NCBI GenBank assembly: GCA_036927565.1
Contig: JAYESD010000009.1
Span: 25,387,601 to 25,451,600 of the forward strand
Length of the DNA stretch: 64,000 nt
Source: Tuctoria greenei
Lineage: Eukaryota > Streptophyta > Magnoliopsida > Poales > Poaceae
Direction of reading: 5' to 3'
Program-made: the position numbers and the translations under genes
Part shown: positions 1-10,177 of the stretch, in pieces
Numbering within the stretch: position 1 is the stretch's first letter
Layout: each line of letters opens with the position of its first letter
Notes under the pieces: model-generated
What the model was told of the DNA's origin: nothing
The model's input: only the letters and a program-made list of their open reading frames with translations
The model's database searches: none

Positions 1-1077
1 TGCCCGACATCATATTGAACATGATTGGGATACATGTAGGCCGGCTCATCTCTATCTATGGCCTTGAGGTTAGAAATAATGATCTCATGGTCCAAATGGG
101 CCTCAAGTCCGAGAATCTTGGCAAACTCTGCAAAGGTGACTGAGTATGGCTCCCCATGAGTCATACAAATGATCCATCTATCACCTTGAGTGGTGAAGTA
201 GATGGTAGAGTAGAACTACAGGATGACCTCAACATTCCAGTTGAACTTGAATCCCATTATGCCCTTGAGCTCATGACGCTCTGCTGCCTCAATAACCGCA
301 TCAAAAGCAGAGTGCTTCTTCTGGGCCATATAGTCCCAGTCAACCCATTGAGCTTCAATGACAGGCTTCTTCATCGTCTGGTAGACCAGACGGTAATAGT
401 CACAATGAAAGTCACACCAAAACCGTGGGTCGGCGGTGCTCCTTTAATACGTGTAGACTCTTTCTGTCCGCAATTTCCTTGCCTTGTCTGCTCCTTTCCC
501 ATGAAAGACATTCGCAGCCAACTCACGCTGCCGATTAGGGTTCCTCTCAGGAGTGTGTACTTCTAGGGGACCAATAGGTTTGGCCTGCCCCTTCTCCTTT
601 ATAACTACGCCCTTGGCTTTTCTTAGCCAGAACCTTCATGGAGGGCTTCTTTTTCTTGGGCTCGACAAGAGCTGGGGCCTTGCCCTTCTTCGGATCTCTC
701 TCGATCTGGTGTTCGGCAACTTCTTCTTGGGCTTGCTCCTTGCCCCTTTATTTCTCTCCCATGGTCACAAGTCTCTTCCTTTTGGAGACTTGTGTTGCGG
801 CAGCCTGAGAGTTGTGAGCCTCGCGCTCCTCTCGCTTCTTCTTGCGGAGTTCCTTGCTAGACTCCTCAATGGCACGAGCCATTGCTTCATCTTCATTGTA
901 GGTCGTAGCTGCGGCCCTGGCTTGATGTTTCTTTGCTGCTTTTGCTCTCTCTTGCTGCTCGAGATGCTTCTTAGCAGCCTCAACCTCTGCCCGTGCCCAT
1001 TCCTCACCAAGGCGAAGTTGCTCAGCCTCCAACTTGGGGTCAGTGGGTGGAGAAGTGCAACCGCGAGGAGCTACCAT
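1..1077 (-). pseudogene. Envelope-position ORF of element A (broken, runs off left edge)
   Basis: The ORF starts at 1077 (MVAPRGCTSPP...) and runs left on the minus strand. Its first ~110 residues are very rich in Lys/Glu/Ala, a likely charged coiled coil (EEWARAEVEAAKKHLEQQ), and the frame closes near 748. Further left, coding similarity continues in other frames with at least one in-frame stop, ending in a globular stretch containing QWVDWDYMAQKKHSAFDAV and HGEPYSVTFAEFAKILGLE. This resembles the 'putative plant transposon protein' region found in grass retroelements (recognised from memory). No signal peptide or membrane segment is visible. A tttcag acceptor-like site sits a few bases before the ATG, so a spliced leader is possible. 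Function unknown. Confidence 0.6.
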
Positions 1078-1086
1078 TTCTGCTGA

Positions 1087-1932
1087 AAGATGGAGAATGC
1101 ATAAGATAGAAGGTCAGGAAAGTGGAATAGTGCGAAAGAAATCATGAGAAACAGTCAAAGTTAGAGTTTGTCCTGTGTACACCGGACTTGTCCGCCCCAG
1201 GGGCGGACTAGTCCAGGTTGCACAGGATAAACCCTAAACCAAACGATTTTTTGAGAAATCGTTGAATCAAGTAGCAATACTCCTAGGCTATGATCACAAG
1301 GATACTAGGAACAACTTTAATGAAGAGGGACCTATCAAAAACCTTATGAATCAAGAATGTGGTAGGTTTTTGAAAAAAGAGGGGTACCTCTTCGAATCTT
1401 AACGAATCGACGAGATCGAGGATGGATCGCGTCGGGAGCGATTGGGAAAATTCTCTCACACCTCCGAGGCTTCCAATGCACGGATTGGAAACGATTTTTG
1501 GTGGAGAAAAGTGAAAATCGCTTAATGGGTGTGGAGTTGCGCGCGTGGAAGAGAGAAAAGCAAATGGGAGAAAGAGGAGGGGTCGGCCGCCACCTGGGGG
1601 TTTAAGTCCCCAAGGGCCGGACTAGTCCGGTATAGGGGGCGGACTAGTCCGGATCTGGACTTGTCTGGCCATAGGGCGGACTAGTCCGGTCCTAAAAGGC
1701 TGAAAACATATATATTTGAGTTTTAGCCACTATTGTTGATCCTTTTGGACATTTTGCCACAACAAAACTTTATGAATATGGTTAGTAAGCAATAAACAAT
1801 CGAACTATGACCATAACTCACAAAGTAAATAGTTTTTCAAATATTTTGGAGAAAATTGAGATATAGATGAATTTCTCAAACACATGCGTTCTTTTGAATA
1901 AGGTGTAAAGTAAACACTCTGATGTGCATGTT
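1087..1932 (-). promoter_or_regulatory. Non-coding spacer between pol and envelope-position ORF, with LTR-type palindromes
   Basis: No coding sequence is seen. About six copies of a palindrome around GGACTAGTCC lie near 1185-1225 and 1615-1690, the same motif that fills the LTR of this element. Read on the minus strand, the palindromes at 1690-1615 are followed by a pyrimidine-rich, leader-like stretch (1600-1390), then AT-rich sequence and an acceptor-like site next to the ATG at 1077. This looks like a promoter, leader and intron for the downstream ORF; that role is inferred. Confidence 0.4.
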
Positions 1933-3224
1933 TCAAGCCACATTTTGAGAATCTAAGATATTGAGCTTACTCCTAAGCTCGCAAAAGCGCTTCTCATCTA
2001 GGGTCTTGGTGAATATATCAGCTAGTTGGTTCTCGGTTCTTACATGGGAAATCACTATGTCCCCTTTCAGGGAATGATCTCTCAAGAAGTGGTGTCTGAT
2101 ATCTATGTGCTTTGTCCTCGAATGCTCAACCGGATTATGGGCTATTTTGATGGTGCTCTCATTGTCACATAGGAGAGGAATATGGCGCAAGTTTATACCA
2201 TAATCCCTTAGAGTTTGTCGCATCCAAAGAAGTTGTGCACAACAACTTCCGGCTGCGACATACTCTGCTTTGGCTGTGTAAAGAGCAATGGAGTTTTGTT
2301 TCTTGGAGGACCAAGACACTAAAGATCTACCCAAGAATTGACATGTCCTGGATGTGCTCTTTCTATCAACTTTGCACCCCGCATAATCCGCATCAGAGTA
2401 GCCAATAAGGTTAAACTTGGATCCTTTGGGGTACCAAAGTCCTAGGCTAGGTGTGTGAACTAAATATCTAAGAATTCTCTTAACGGCGGTCAAATCACAC
2501 ACCTTAGGTGCAGCTTGAAAACGTGCACACATACACACACTAAGCATAATATCCGCTCTAGATGCACAAAAATATAACAAAGAACCAATCATGGAATGAT
2601 ATACCTTTTGGTCCACACTTGGACCATCTTCGTTGAGGTCTAGATGTCCATTAGTTGCCATTGGAGTCTTGATGGGTTTGGCCTTGTCCATGTCAAACTT
2701 CTTTAATATGTCTTGAGTGTACTTTGTTTGACCTATGAACGTGCCTTCTTTGAGTTGATTGACTTGGAAACCTAAAAAGAACTTCAACTCCCCCATCATG
2801 GACATCTCAAATATCTCTGTCATTATCTTAGAAAACTCATCACAAAACACTTTGTTAGTAGAGCCAAATATGATGTCATCAAAATATATTTGGCACACAA
2901 AGAGATCATCATTAAAGTGCTTTGTAAAGAGAGTATAGTCAACTTTTCTATCTTAAAACCATTTTGAATCAAAAAGTCTCTAAGGCACTCATACCAAGCT
3001 CTAGGAGCTTGTTTGAGGCCATAGAGAGCCTTACGCAATTTGAAGACATGGTTTGGGAAGTCTTGGTCTTCAAAGCCCGGTGGTTGCTCCACATAGACTT
3101 CCTCCTTGATTGGACCATTTAGGAATGCACTCTTGATGTCCATTTGGTAAAGCTTAAAATCATGGTGAGTAGCAAAGGCAAGTAATATACGAATTGACTC
3201 TAGCCTAGCTACGGGAGCAAAGGT
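1933..3224 (-). pseudogene. Element A reverse transcriptase and RNase H
   Basis: Copia RT continues from the previous segment after an in-frame stop at about 3225. The fingers/palm motifs MDIKSAFLNG and YGLKQAPRAWY fall in 3143-2960. A frameshift follows, then the catalytic motif reads YFDDIIFG (usually YVDD) near 2890. RNase H follows with SDADYAGCKVDRKSTS, TAKAEYVAA and the conserved end HSRTKHIDIRHHFLRD...NQLADIFTK. The stop is at 1933. The two catalytic Asp residues of RT are kept, but the stop and frameshift make the polyprotein non-functional. Confidence 0.85.
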
Positions 3225-4523
3225 TTAATCAAAATCCAAACCATCGACTTGTGAGTACCCCTTGGCCACAAGTCGTGCTTTGTTCCTTGTCACCACGCCA
3301 TGCTCATCTTGCTTGTTGCGGAACACCCACTTGGTGCCCACAACATTTGCTTGTGGACGCTTGACAAGCTCCCAAACTTTGTTCCTCTCAAAGTTGTTGA
3401 GTTCCTCTTGCATGGCCACCACCCAATCCGGGTCTCTCAATGCGTCTTCAACCTTATGAGGCTCCAAAGGAGAAACAAAGGAGTAATGTTCACAAAAGTT
3501 AGCAACACGAGAATGAGTGGTTACCCCTTTTGTAATGTCTCCTAGAATGTTGTCAACGGGGTGATCACATTGAACACTTTGATGCACACGAGGATACGGA
3601 GGTTGAACTCCTGAGTCATCATCATCCTCTTCTTCTTCTTGGTCTCCCCCTTGATGTATGTTTCCCTCTTGACTTTCTTCTTCTTGATCATGTTGAGGTG
3701 CCACTTGTCCATCTTCAACTTGATCACGTGGGGGATGACTTGCATCATCTTGTGGTTGGTTACTTGAGTTTTGAGGTTGTTCTTGTGTACGAATATCTCC
3801 AAGTGTCATCCTCCTAAGAGCCTCTCGTGGAGAGTCTTCTTGATCTAACACACTTTGATCAACTTGCTCCACTTGGGAGCCATTAGTTTCATCAAACACC
3901 ACGTCGCGTGCTATTTCAACAATCGCGGAGGATTTGTTGAAGACACAGTAGGCGTGGGTGTTTGAATCATAACCAAGCAAGAAACCTTCATCGGACTTTG
4001 AAGCGAACTTCGAGGTCCTAGGCTTCTTGTTGAGAATATAGCATTTTCTCCCAAAAACACGAAAGTAAGAGACATTGGGTTTCTTACCAACTAGAAGCTC
4101 GTAGGGGGTCTTCTTTAGGAGGCGGTGAAGGTACAATCGGTTGACGGCGTGGCAAGCGGCGTTAACCGCCTCCGCCCAAAATCGGTCCGATGTCTTGTAC
4201 TCATCAAGCATCATCCTTGACATCTCAACGAGTGTCCTATTCTTCCGTTCCGGCACCCCATTTTGTTGAGGGGAGTATGGGGCTGAAAATTCATGCGTGA
4301 TGTCCTCCTCATTCAAGAACTCTTCCACTTGAGTGTTCTTGAACTCGGTGTCGTTGTGTAGCAGTTCCAAAGGTCTTGTCATCGTCATGATGTTCTTGGA
4401 GGGGTGTTGAGCTCCTACTTGCTTCCCTGCTTGGCAAGCGCTAAATGGCCTATCCTTTTCAAAGACAACATTCTTCAAACCATAGATGTGCTCGCCCTTA
4501 AGAAGCTTTTGTAAGTTCCTCAT
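3225..4523 (-). pseudogene. Element A integrase and start of RT, catalytic core deleted
   Basis: One 432-residue open frame. It begins inside the integrase zinc finger (GMRNLQKLLKG; one Cys remains in FSACQAGK). LELLHND is followed directly by TEFKNTQVEEF, so the middle of the catalytic core, including the VDDYSR block present in element B, is missing without loss of frame. The end of the core (SAPYSPQQNGVPERKNRT, with the catalytic Glu) and the C-terminal integrase region follow. Then come an acidic Gln-rich linker and the RT start (VGTKWVFRNKQDEHGVVTRNKARLVAKG). It ends at GLDFD, where the next codon is a stop. The internal deletion should abolish integration. Confidence 0.85.
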
Positions 4524-4547
4524 CCCAACATGGGCTAGCCTTCTATG

Positions 4548-5078
4548 TCAAAGCCATCCCATGTTGGTTTTTGCCATTAAGCATGTGTCAAGTTGAGCTT
4601 TATCCGAGGTGAAATCCACAAGATAAAGCTTTCCCTTGAGCACACCCTTAAAAGCGATTGAGTTATCGCTTCTTCTAAGGACGCTCACACCCTCATTAGT
4701 AAAAACACAATTATAACCCATGTAACATAGTTGTGATATGGACAAGAGGTTATAGTCTAGAGAATCAATATGCAAAACGTGAGAAAGAGTATGTTGGGGA
4801 GAAATAACAATTTTACTGGAGCAAAAGATTTTCCCTCGCCTATTGTCCCCAAAGAGGATCCCTTCATTTGGATCATCATGTTGCTCATACTCCACGAACA
4901 TTCTCCTCTCTCCAGTCATGTGGTTGGTGCATCCACTATCGAGCACCCATTTGGATCCACCGGAGGAGTACGCCTTTCTCCTTCCTTGTTTTGCCATGAG
5001 GCAACTTGGCTTGTGGTCGTAGAGGTTGGGGAAAAGCTTGCTTCCCTTAGAGCTCCTCCCGATGGCTATGGTTGCCAC
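4548..5078 (-). pseudogene. Element A aspartic protease
   Basis: Copia-type aspartic protease with the active-site motif WVLDSGCTNHMTG near residue 45, followed by the usual run LSHVLHIDSLDYNLLSISQL and a C-terminal strand containing GKLYLVDF. The catalytic Asp is intact. The frame ends shortly before the integrase start at 4523. The upstream gag/protease linker lies in another frame, so this is one broken segment of a formerly continuous gag-pol. Confidence 0.85.
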
Positions 5079-5210
5079 CTTCTCCTCGTCTTGGGAGAAG
5101 GACTCATCGTTAGAGTCCCATGCCTTGCCTAAGTGAGCATGACCAGAGGTCCTCTTCTTCTTGTAGAACTTCTTTTCTTGAGGCTTGCCCTCCTTCTTCT
5201 TCTTGCCCTC

Positions 5211-6331
5211 TTAATATGGGCAATCCACAATGAAGTGCCCGTACTCGCCACAATTGTAGCAAGCCCTCTTTGTTTTGGTCCTTGCTTTTTCTTTGCCCTT
5301 GCTCTCATGCTTGTATCCTCCTTTTCTTCTCCTCATCATCCTCTTGAAATTGTTGATGAAGAGGGCCTCTTCCTCATCGGTGTCAAGGCTCTCCTCATCA
5401 TCTTCGTTTTGCTCTTTTGAGGAGGATGTCGCTTTGAGTGCAACATCCTTCATCTTCGAAGCGGTGAACCTTTGGAGGTCGTTGTAGAAGAGTGCCTCCT
5501 TCTCCATGATCTCGTGGTTGATGATCCTCCCTAGGACCTCTTCCGGGGTCATTTTGGCAAACCCCGGGCTTTCTCGTATCATGGAGCAAAGAGAGACGTT
5601 TCTAGGCATGAATGCCCGAATCATCCTCTTCACCACCTCGTGGTCCGTCCACTTGGTGCAGCCATAAGATCTGCTCTTGTTGATGAGCAGCTTTAGGCGG
5701 TTGTACATCTCTTGGGGAGATTCACCATCCATAATGGCAAACCTCCTGAGCTCTCTTTCAATGAGCTCAATCTTCGCTTCCTTCACGACTCGGTTGCCTT
5801 CATGAGCCATCTTGAGGTTGTCCCAAATATCCGTGGCCACCTCAAGTCCATCTACTCGGTTGAACTCATCTCTTGAGAGAGATCATATGATCACTCCGGC
5901 CGCTTGCGCATTGCGGTGAAGGAGCACGGCTTGCTCCAGAGTGATGTCTTCTTCATTCTTCGGGATATGCACCCCGGTCAACACAATTTGCCACAAAGAG
6001 GGATTGAGTGACACGAGATGGATATTCATGTTGTGCTTCCACATCCCGTGTCGGTTCCATCGAATTGGGGAGGCTTTCCCAATGGGATGGAAAGATAGTG
6101 GTTGTTGGAGACAAGGTGTTCATAGTTGTAGCCTTGTTTGTTGTAGTGGGTCGTGCCACCCGATGTAGAGGTTGAAGAGTCAACCTTTGGAATCTACAAC
6201 TTCTCTCGAAGTTTCACCTTGAGCTGGCGAGTCTCTTCGTCATTCGTCGACTTGTCTTGGTAGACAAGCACCTCCTCTTGGGTTGCTTGGATCTCATTGG
6301 TCGAGACCTCGTCATACCCCACTCCGGCCAT
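5211..6331 (-). pseudogene. Element A gag (capsid/nucleocapsid)
   Basis: The likely gag ATG is at 6331 (MAGVGYDEVST...), just inside the primer binding site. The main open part is 5840-5211, which holds the Copia gag (UBN2-type) region DIWDNLKMAHEGNRVVKEAKIELIEREL and a single CCHC zinc knuckle, CYNCGEYGHFIVDC, at its C-terminus. The N-terminal third (6331-5841) is broken by at least one stop and a frameshift. The knuckle residues are intact. Confidence 0.8.
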
Positions 6332-6368
6332 CTTCTCTCCGAGTTGTTAGACTCTTTGGGAGAGTCCT

Positions 6369-6380
6369 GCTCTGATACCA
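6369..6380 (-). other. Primer binding site of element A
   Basis: On the minus strand this reads TGGTATCAGAGC, complementary to the 3' end of initiator methionine tRNA, the usual Copia primer. It lies two bases inside the LTR end at 6383, which fixes the element's orientation and LTR boundary. Confidence 0.9.
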
Positions 6381-7123
6381 ATTGAAAGTTGCCTAGAGGG
6401 GGGGTGAATAGGCTAATTGACCTGAAATGATTTAATAAAATGAAATCAGTACTCAGGGGGCGGACTAGGATGGTCCTCCTGTAGGGAAAGCCTAAAAGTG
6501 TTTCTAACAAGTTTTAGTTATATTTTCGTGATGCGAGAAGTGTTAGAATGATTTAGTGAACCATAACAAGTTATATAGCAAGTATGAAGCTAAGGGTCAC
6601 AATGAAACAAGAGTGATGAACAGAAACGGTAAAGCTAACCCTAGAAGCAATGTGCGATAAATGAAAGCAAAGAACACAAGGGACACAAGGATTTTATCCT
6701 GAGGTTCGATCCCACACAGGAATCTACGTCCCCGTTGAGGAGTCCACGAAGGACCGGGTTCAACAACCCTTTCCTAACCAAGTTTACCACAGGGGCCTAA
6801 CTTGGTTCTCCACTATCACAAGGGTGAATACAAGATTCGTTGGGGCTTCTCACAATTTGAGGCTCCCACCACAAATATGATTACAAATCACAAAGAATGA
6901 CTCAAGCCCCAAATCACAAAGATTCAACAAGTGCAAGAGATCAAACTGAGAGCCTAGAGTGGTGTTCTTCCTCTTCTTCACCTCACCAAACCCTAATCCA
7001 CACAAGAATTAGTTTTAGAGGGAACGTAGGCAAGAAGGAGGCTTTTGGAGGCTCAAAGTTTGTTGTGGCGGCGCTAGGGTTTCAAAGTTATCAAGGGTTT
7101 GTTCAAATGAACCCAGGGGTCCT

Positions 7124-7132
7124 CTATTTATA
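7124..7132 (-). promoter_or_regulatory. TATA box of element A LTR
   Basis: TATAAATAG on the minus strand, inside the LTR and just downstream (in element sense) of the palindrome array, as expected for the LTR promoter. Confidence 0.6.
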
Positions 7133-7149
7133 GAGGTTCCCAGCCCATA

Positions 7150-7745
7150 CTGCTGACTTCAGCAGATGGGCAGACTAGTCTGGCCGACGGCCCGAACTAG
7201 TCTGGCCTTTTGGACCACTGACGTCCCTGACAACTGTCGCACTGCACAGCAATCGTCACGCTACCCGCCAAACTTCAAATTCAAACGGTCGCTACCCGCC
7301 AAACTTAAAATTCAAATGGTCACTTCAAAACGGACTAGTCCGGTCCAGACCGGATTAGTCCAATCTCACACAGAACCTTTTGTTCCGTGTGAAAACGGAC
7401 TAGTCTGGAGACCACGGACTAGTCCGGCCCCCAGGGCGGACTAGTCCGGCCTCCCAGACTTAGTCGCTGAAGCACCAACTTTCTCACCAATCCGGACTAG
7501 TCCGCACCCAGACCGGACTAGTCCGATCTTAGTCAGGACCTTTTAGTCCGGACTAAAACGGACAATTCTGTGGTTTTGGGACTTAGTCCCGAAAACCTAC
7601 TTCATGACTACCTGTACTAGTCTGTCCCACCACGGACTAGTCCGAACTCAGTCAGACCCTTCTGGTCTGGCTGAAAACGGACTTGGCTGGCCAGGAGCAG
7701 ACTAGTCTGGCCACCTGCACGGACTAGTCTGGCCACTCCTGCCAG
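7150..7745. repeat. Array of about a dozen CGGACTAGTCCG palindromes in LTR A
   Basis: Imperfect copies of CCGGACTAGTCCGG recur roughly every 20-50 bp, for example at 7334, 7411, 7436, 7489 and 7512. Variants carry AGACTAGTCTGG. Between the copies lie short, unrelated spacers. The array sits upstream of the TATA box in element orientation, the position of LTR enhancer repeats. Confidence 0.85.
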
Positions 7746-8045
7746 ACTTCTTCCAACTCTCTTCTCTCAATAGGTTTTGATCTCTAAACTGCTTTGAGCT
7801 CCCAACTTGATCTCAATTCACTTTACGCACACGTCCTCATGCACATATGGCTAGCCTAAACTCGACACACTAGAAGCCCTAGTTTCTTCTTTTCGAGTTG
7901 ACATCGCCGTTTTTATCCTTTTCCTTTTTGAGGGTTTGTGTTTCCACTTGAGTCCACATCTGTGCTTAAGATCACTGAGCTCATTAGTTACTTAATTGTC
8001 GTCATCAATTATCCAAAACCCACGGGGATCCTAGATGCACTTTCA

Positions 8046-8630
8046 CCCGGTGAGTCCATCGATGATCTCTTTGCTCGCTTTAACAAAATTCTCAGTAACT
8101 TACGTAGTGTCAACAATAATTTTTCTGATGCTGAAAATTCTAGGCAACTTCTTAGTGCATTAGACATGTCAATCTGGGAGATGAAAGTTACATCTATTCC
8201 TGAATCTACTGTCATGAGTACACTTACTTTAGATGTGCTTTACTCTAAACTCAAAACTCATGAAATTGACATCTTATCACGTAAGAACCCAAAAAAGTCT
8301 ATTGCATTTGTCTCACAACGTGATATGCCTAGCTCCGGACAATCTTCATCGTGCAATACTCTTGCTTTGTTGTCCTCACTAACCCTGGAGCAGATCGAGG
8401 AATTTCCAGAGGAGGAGCTAGCACTTCTCTCTACTAGGTTCTCAAAAGCATTGCAAAATGTGAGAACTAGAAGGAGAGGAAGCTCCGACCTCAAGGATGC
8501 TTCGAATGTGGTAAGACAGGACACTTTCGTACAGAATGCCCTAACCTTTCAGGTTCTACTTCCTGAGAAGAAAACAATCAAGGACGAAGCACTCCTCAAC
8601 AAATGATAAGAAGAAAAAGAAGGGCTTTAC
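8046..8630 (+). pseudogene. Element B gag, C-terminal part
   Basis: Starts mid-gene after the insertion of element A. The reading GESIDDLFARFNKILSNL...LDMSIWEMKVTSI is the Copia gag helical region. The matching region of element C is MQPDESIDDLFARF.... At 8498-8539 a CCHC zinc knuckle (CFECGKTGHFRTEC) is encoded in a different frame from the upstream helices, so a frameshift lies between about 8465 and 8495. Confidence 0.8.
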
Positions 8631-8671
8631 AGGTCGCCAACTGGTGAACAGTATCTCCGCACTCTAGGAAC

Positions 8672-9745
8672 TTGGCTCAAGCGACGTGGACATTGGAAGT
8701 GACGAAGATGATTTGGCCAACTTATGCTTCATGGCGGGCAAAACAAGATCAAGATCAAGTCAGGGGGATGCAGAACACAACACTGACGACGATGAGGTAT
8801 GCTCTACCTGTAATGAAATTTGTGATACAATTTCTCGTGCAACTATTATTGTTAAGAAAAAGGACAAAAAGCTTAGGGATAATGCTGCTAAAATTGAATC
8901 ACTAGAATCTGAAATCAACCATTTGAAAACCTTGATTCCTAGTGATGATTCTTGTCCCTCGTGTATAATGCTTTACATTCTCATGAAGTTAAATATTGTT
9001 CCAATTGCAAATTAAAAGGAAAACTTCATGTGAAAATTGCCTTGATCTGTCCAATAAACTTGATAACATGCATAGGACATTAGATCGGTTTTGTAATTGG
9101 AATAAGAACCTAAACTTGCTGCTGAATTCTTCCAATTCTTGCAATGATAAAATTGGTTTAGGTTTTGATTCTCATGCTCATGCTAAGGCACATCCACCTA
9201 AAATTGTAAAGTCATTAGGAAGTGGTTTGATTCAAACAGTTCCTAAACAAAAAGAAGTGGTTTTCAAATATGCAGGAGTGTTGTCTTATTCGGTTTCAAA
9301 TAAAAATATTGCTTGCTCATCTAGACATGAACACAAAGTTAAATTTCATTGTACCTACTGTGGTAGAGATGGTCATGTCATAGATTTTTGTTATAGACTA
9401 GTTAAACAACAGAAAAAGGAAAGAATGGTTGGTAGATCTCATAACTTTCATGCAAAAGTTGCTGCACATATTAAACTGAATGCCAGGAACAAGCAACCTG
9501 CTGTTATGAGTAAAAAACATTCAAAGTTTACCTCCGGAGCTACTGATTTTTGTACGACACAAGTAACACCTTACAGGCCAGTAGTTAAGAATAAAAAACC
9601 TCAAACTTTGACTCATAAACCTGCTGTTTTATCTCAGCTTTCGCATGTTTTTCCTTCTGCACATCGTGTGACTCAGTACTGGATACCTAAATGCCTTTTG
9701 ACTAACCCCAGTATTGAGTCATCGACGTATTGTGCTTCTATGTAG
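8672..9745 (+). pseudogene. Element B coiled-coil and second zinc-knuckle region
   Basis: Between the gag knuckle and the protease. 8686-9015 encodes an acidic N-terminus (DIGSDEDDLANLCFMAGKTR) and a heptad-like stretch (KKDKKLRDNAAKIESLESEINHLKTL). 8996-9745 contains SCENCLDLSNKLDNMHRTLDRF and a second CCHC knuckle, CTYCGRDGHVIDFC, then a basic tail rich in Lys, His and Thr. Two CCHC knuckles separated by a coiled coil are kept in element C too, so this is a family trait. One or two frame breaks separate the parts. Confidence 0.7.
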
Positions 9746-9754
9746 GTTACACAC

Positions 9755-10177
9755 TTGAGGAAGGAGAATATTTGGATTGTGGATTCAGGTTGCTCACGCC
9801 ACATAACCAGCAATAAAGAATGGTTCTCCTCCCTCTCTTTTGTGTCACGTGTAGAGAATGTCACTTTTGCCGGTAATTCTTCAACTCCTATAATTTCTAA
9901 GGGTTCGGTTAGAGTAAATGATAACTACACTTTGAAGGATGTGGCACTTGTCAAAAATTTGAAATACAACTTGCTTTCTGTTTCACAATTGCTAGATGAA
10001 AATCTGGAAATTATTTTCAATAAAAACTGTTGCAAAGTTGTAGGTTCAAATAGTGAGCTTATTTTTAACATGTCTCGGTTTGGAAGAGTTTTTAAAGCTG
10101 ATTTTGATATGTCTTCCTCTAAGCATAGGTGTCCAGTTGCTAATGATTCAAAAGACTTATATTTTTTGGCATCGTAG
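9755..10177 (+). pseudogene. Element B aspartic protease
   Basis: Active-site motif WIVDSGCSRHITSNKEWF at the start, then VTFAGNSSTPIISKGSV and LVKNLKYNLLSVSQLLDE, the normal Copia protease order. The catalytic Asp-Ser-Gly is intact. The frame closes at 10177 just as the integrase zinc finger begins in the overlapping frame from 10053. Confidence 0.85.

Larger units (their letters stand above)
1..8045 (-). mobile_element. Element A: Sirevirus-like Ty1/Copia retrotransposon, 3' end outside window
   Basis: On the minus strand the order is LTR (6383-8045), primer binding site, gag, protease, integrase, RT, RNase H, then a further ORF in the envelope position; this is the Sirevirus layout of Copia. 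The 3' LTR is expected left of position 1. The 5' LTR ends in the TG...CA pair TGAAAG / CTTTCA. The base after 8045 resumes the gag codons of element B, so A is nested in B. Every coding part carries stops, frameshifts or deletions, so the copy is dead. The Sirevirus label rests on the downstream ORF and the LTR palindromes, which I recall as marks of that genus. Confidence 0.85.
6383..8045 (-). repeat. 5' LTR of element A (1,663 bp)
   Basis: Bounded by TGAAAGTTGCC on the left and TGCACTTTCA on the right, so in element orientation it starts TGAAAGTGCA and ends CAACTTTCA, a terminal pair common in grass Copia LTRs. The primer binding site abuts the left end. The first five bases outside the right end are CCCGG, codons of the gag of element B. 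It contains a TATA box and an array of palindromes. The open frame starting at 7938 begins inside this LTR and is a chimera, not a gene start. Confidence 0.9.

Noticed and set aside
553..1086. 177-codon plus-strand open frame rich in Leu
   Set aside because: It is the complement of the charged coiled-coil of the envelope-position ORF; Leu-rich antisense of Lys/Glu codons, no recognised domain.
7938..8606. 222-codon open frame that looks like a complete gag
   Set aside because: Its first ~36 codons lie in LTR A; only the part from 8046 is gag of element B, so it is an insertion chimera.
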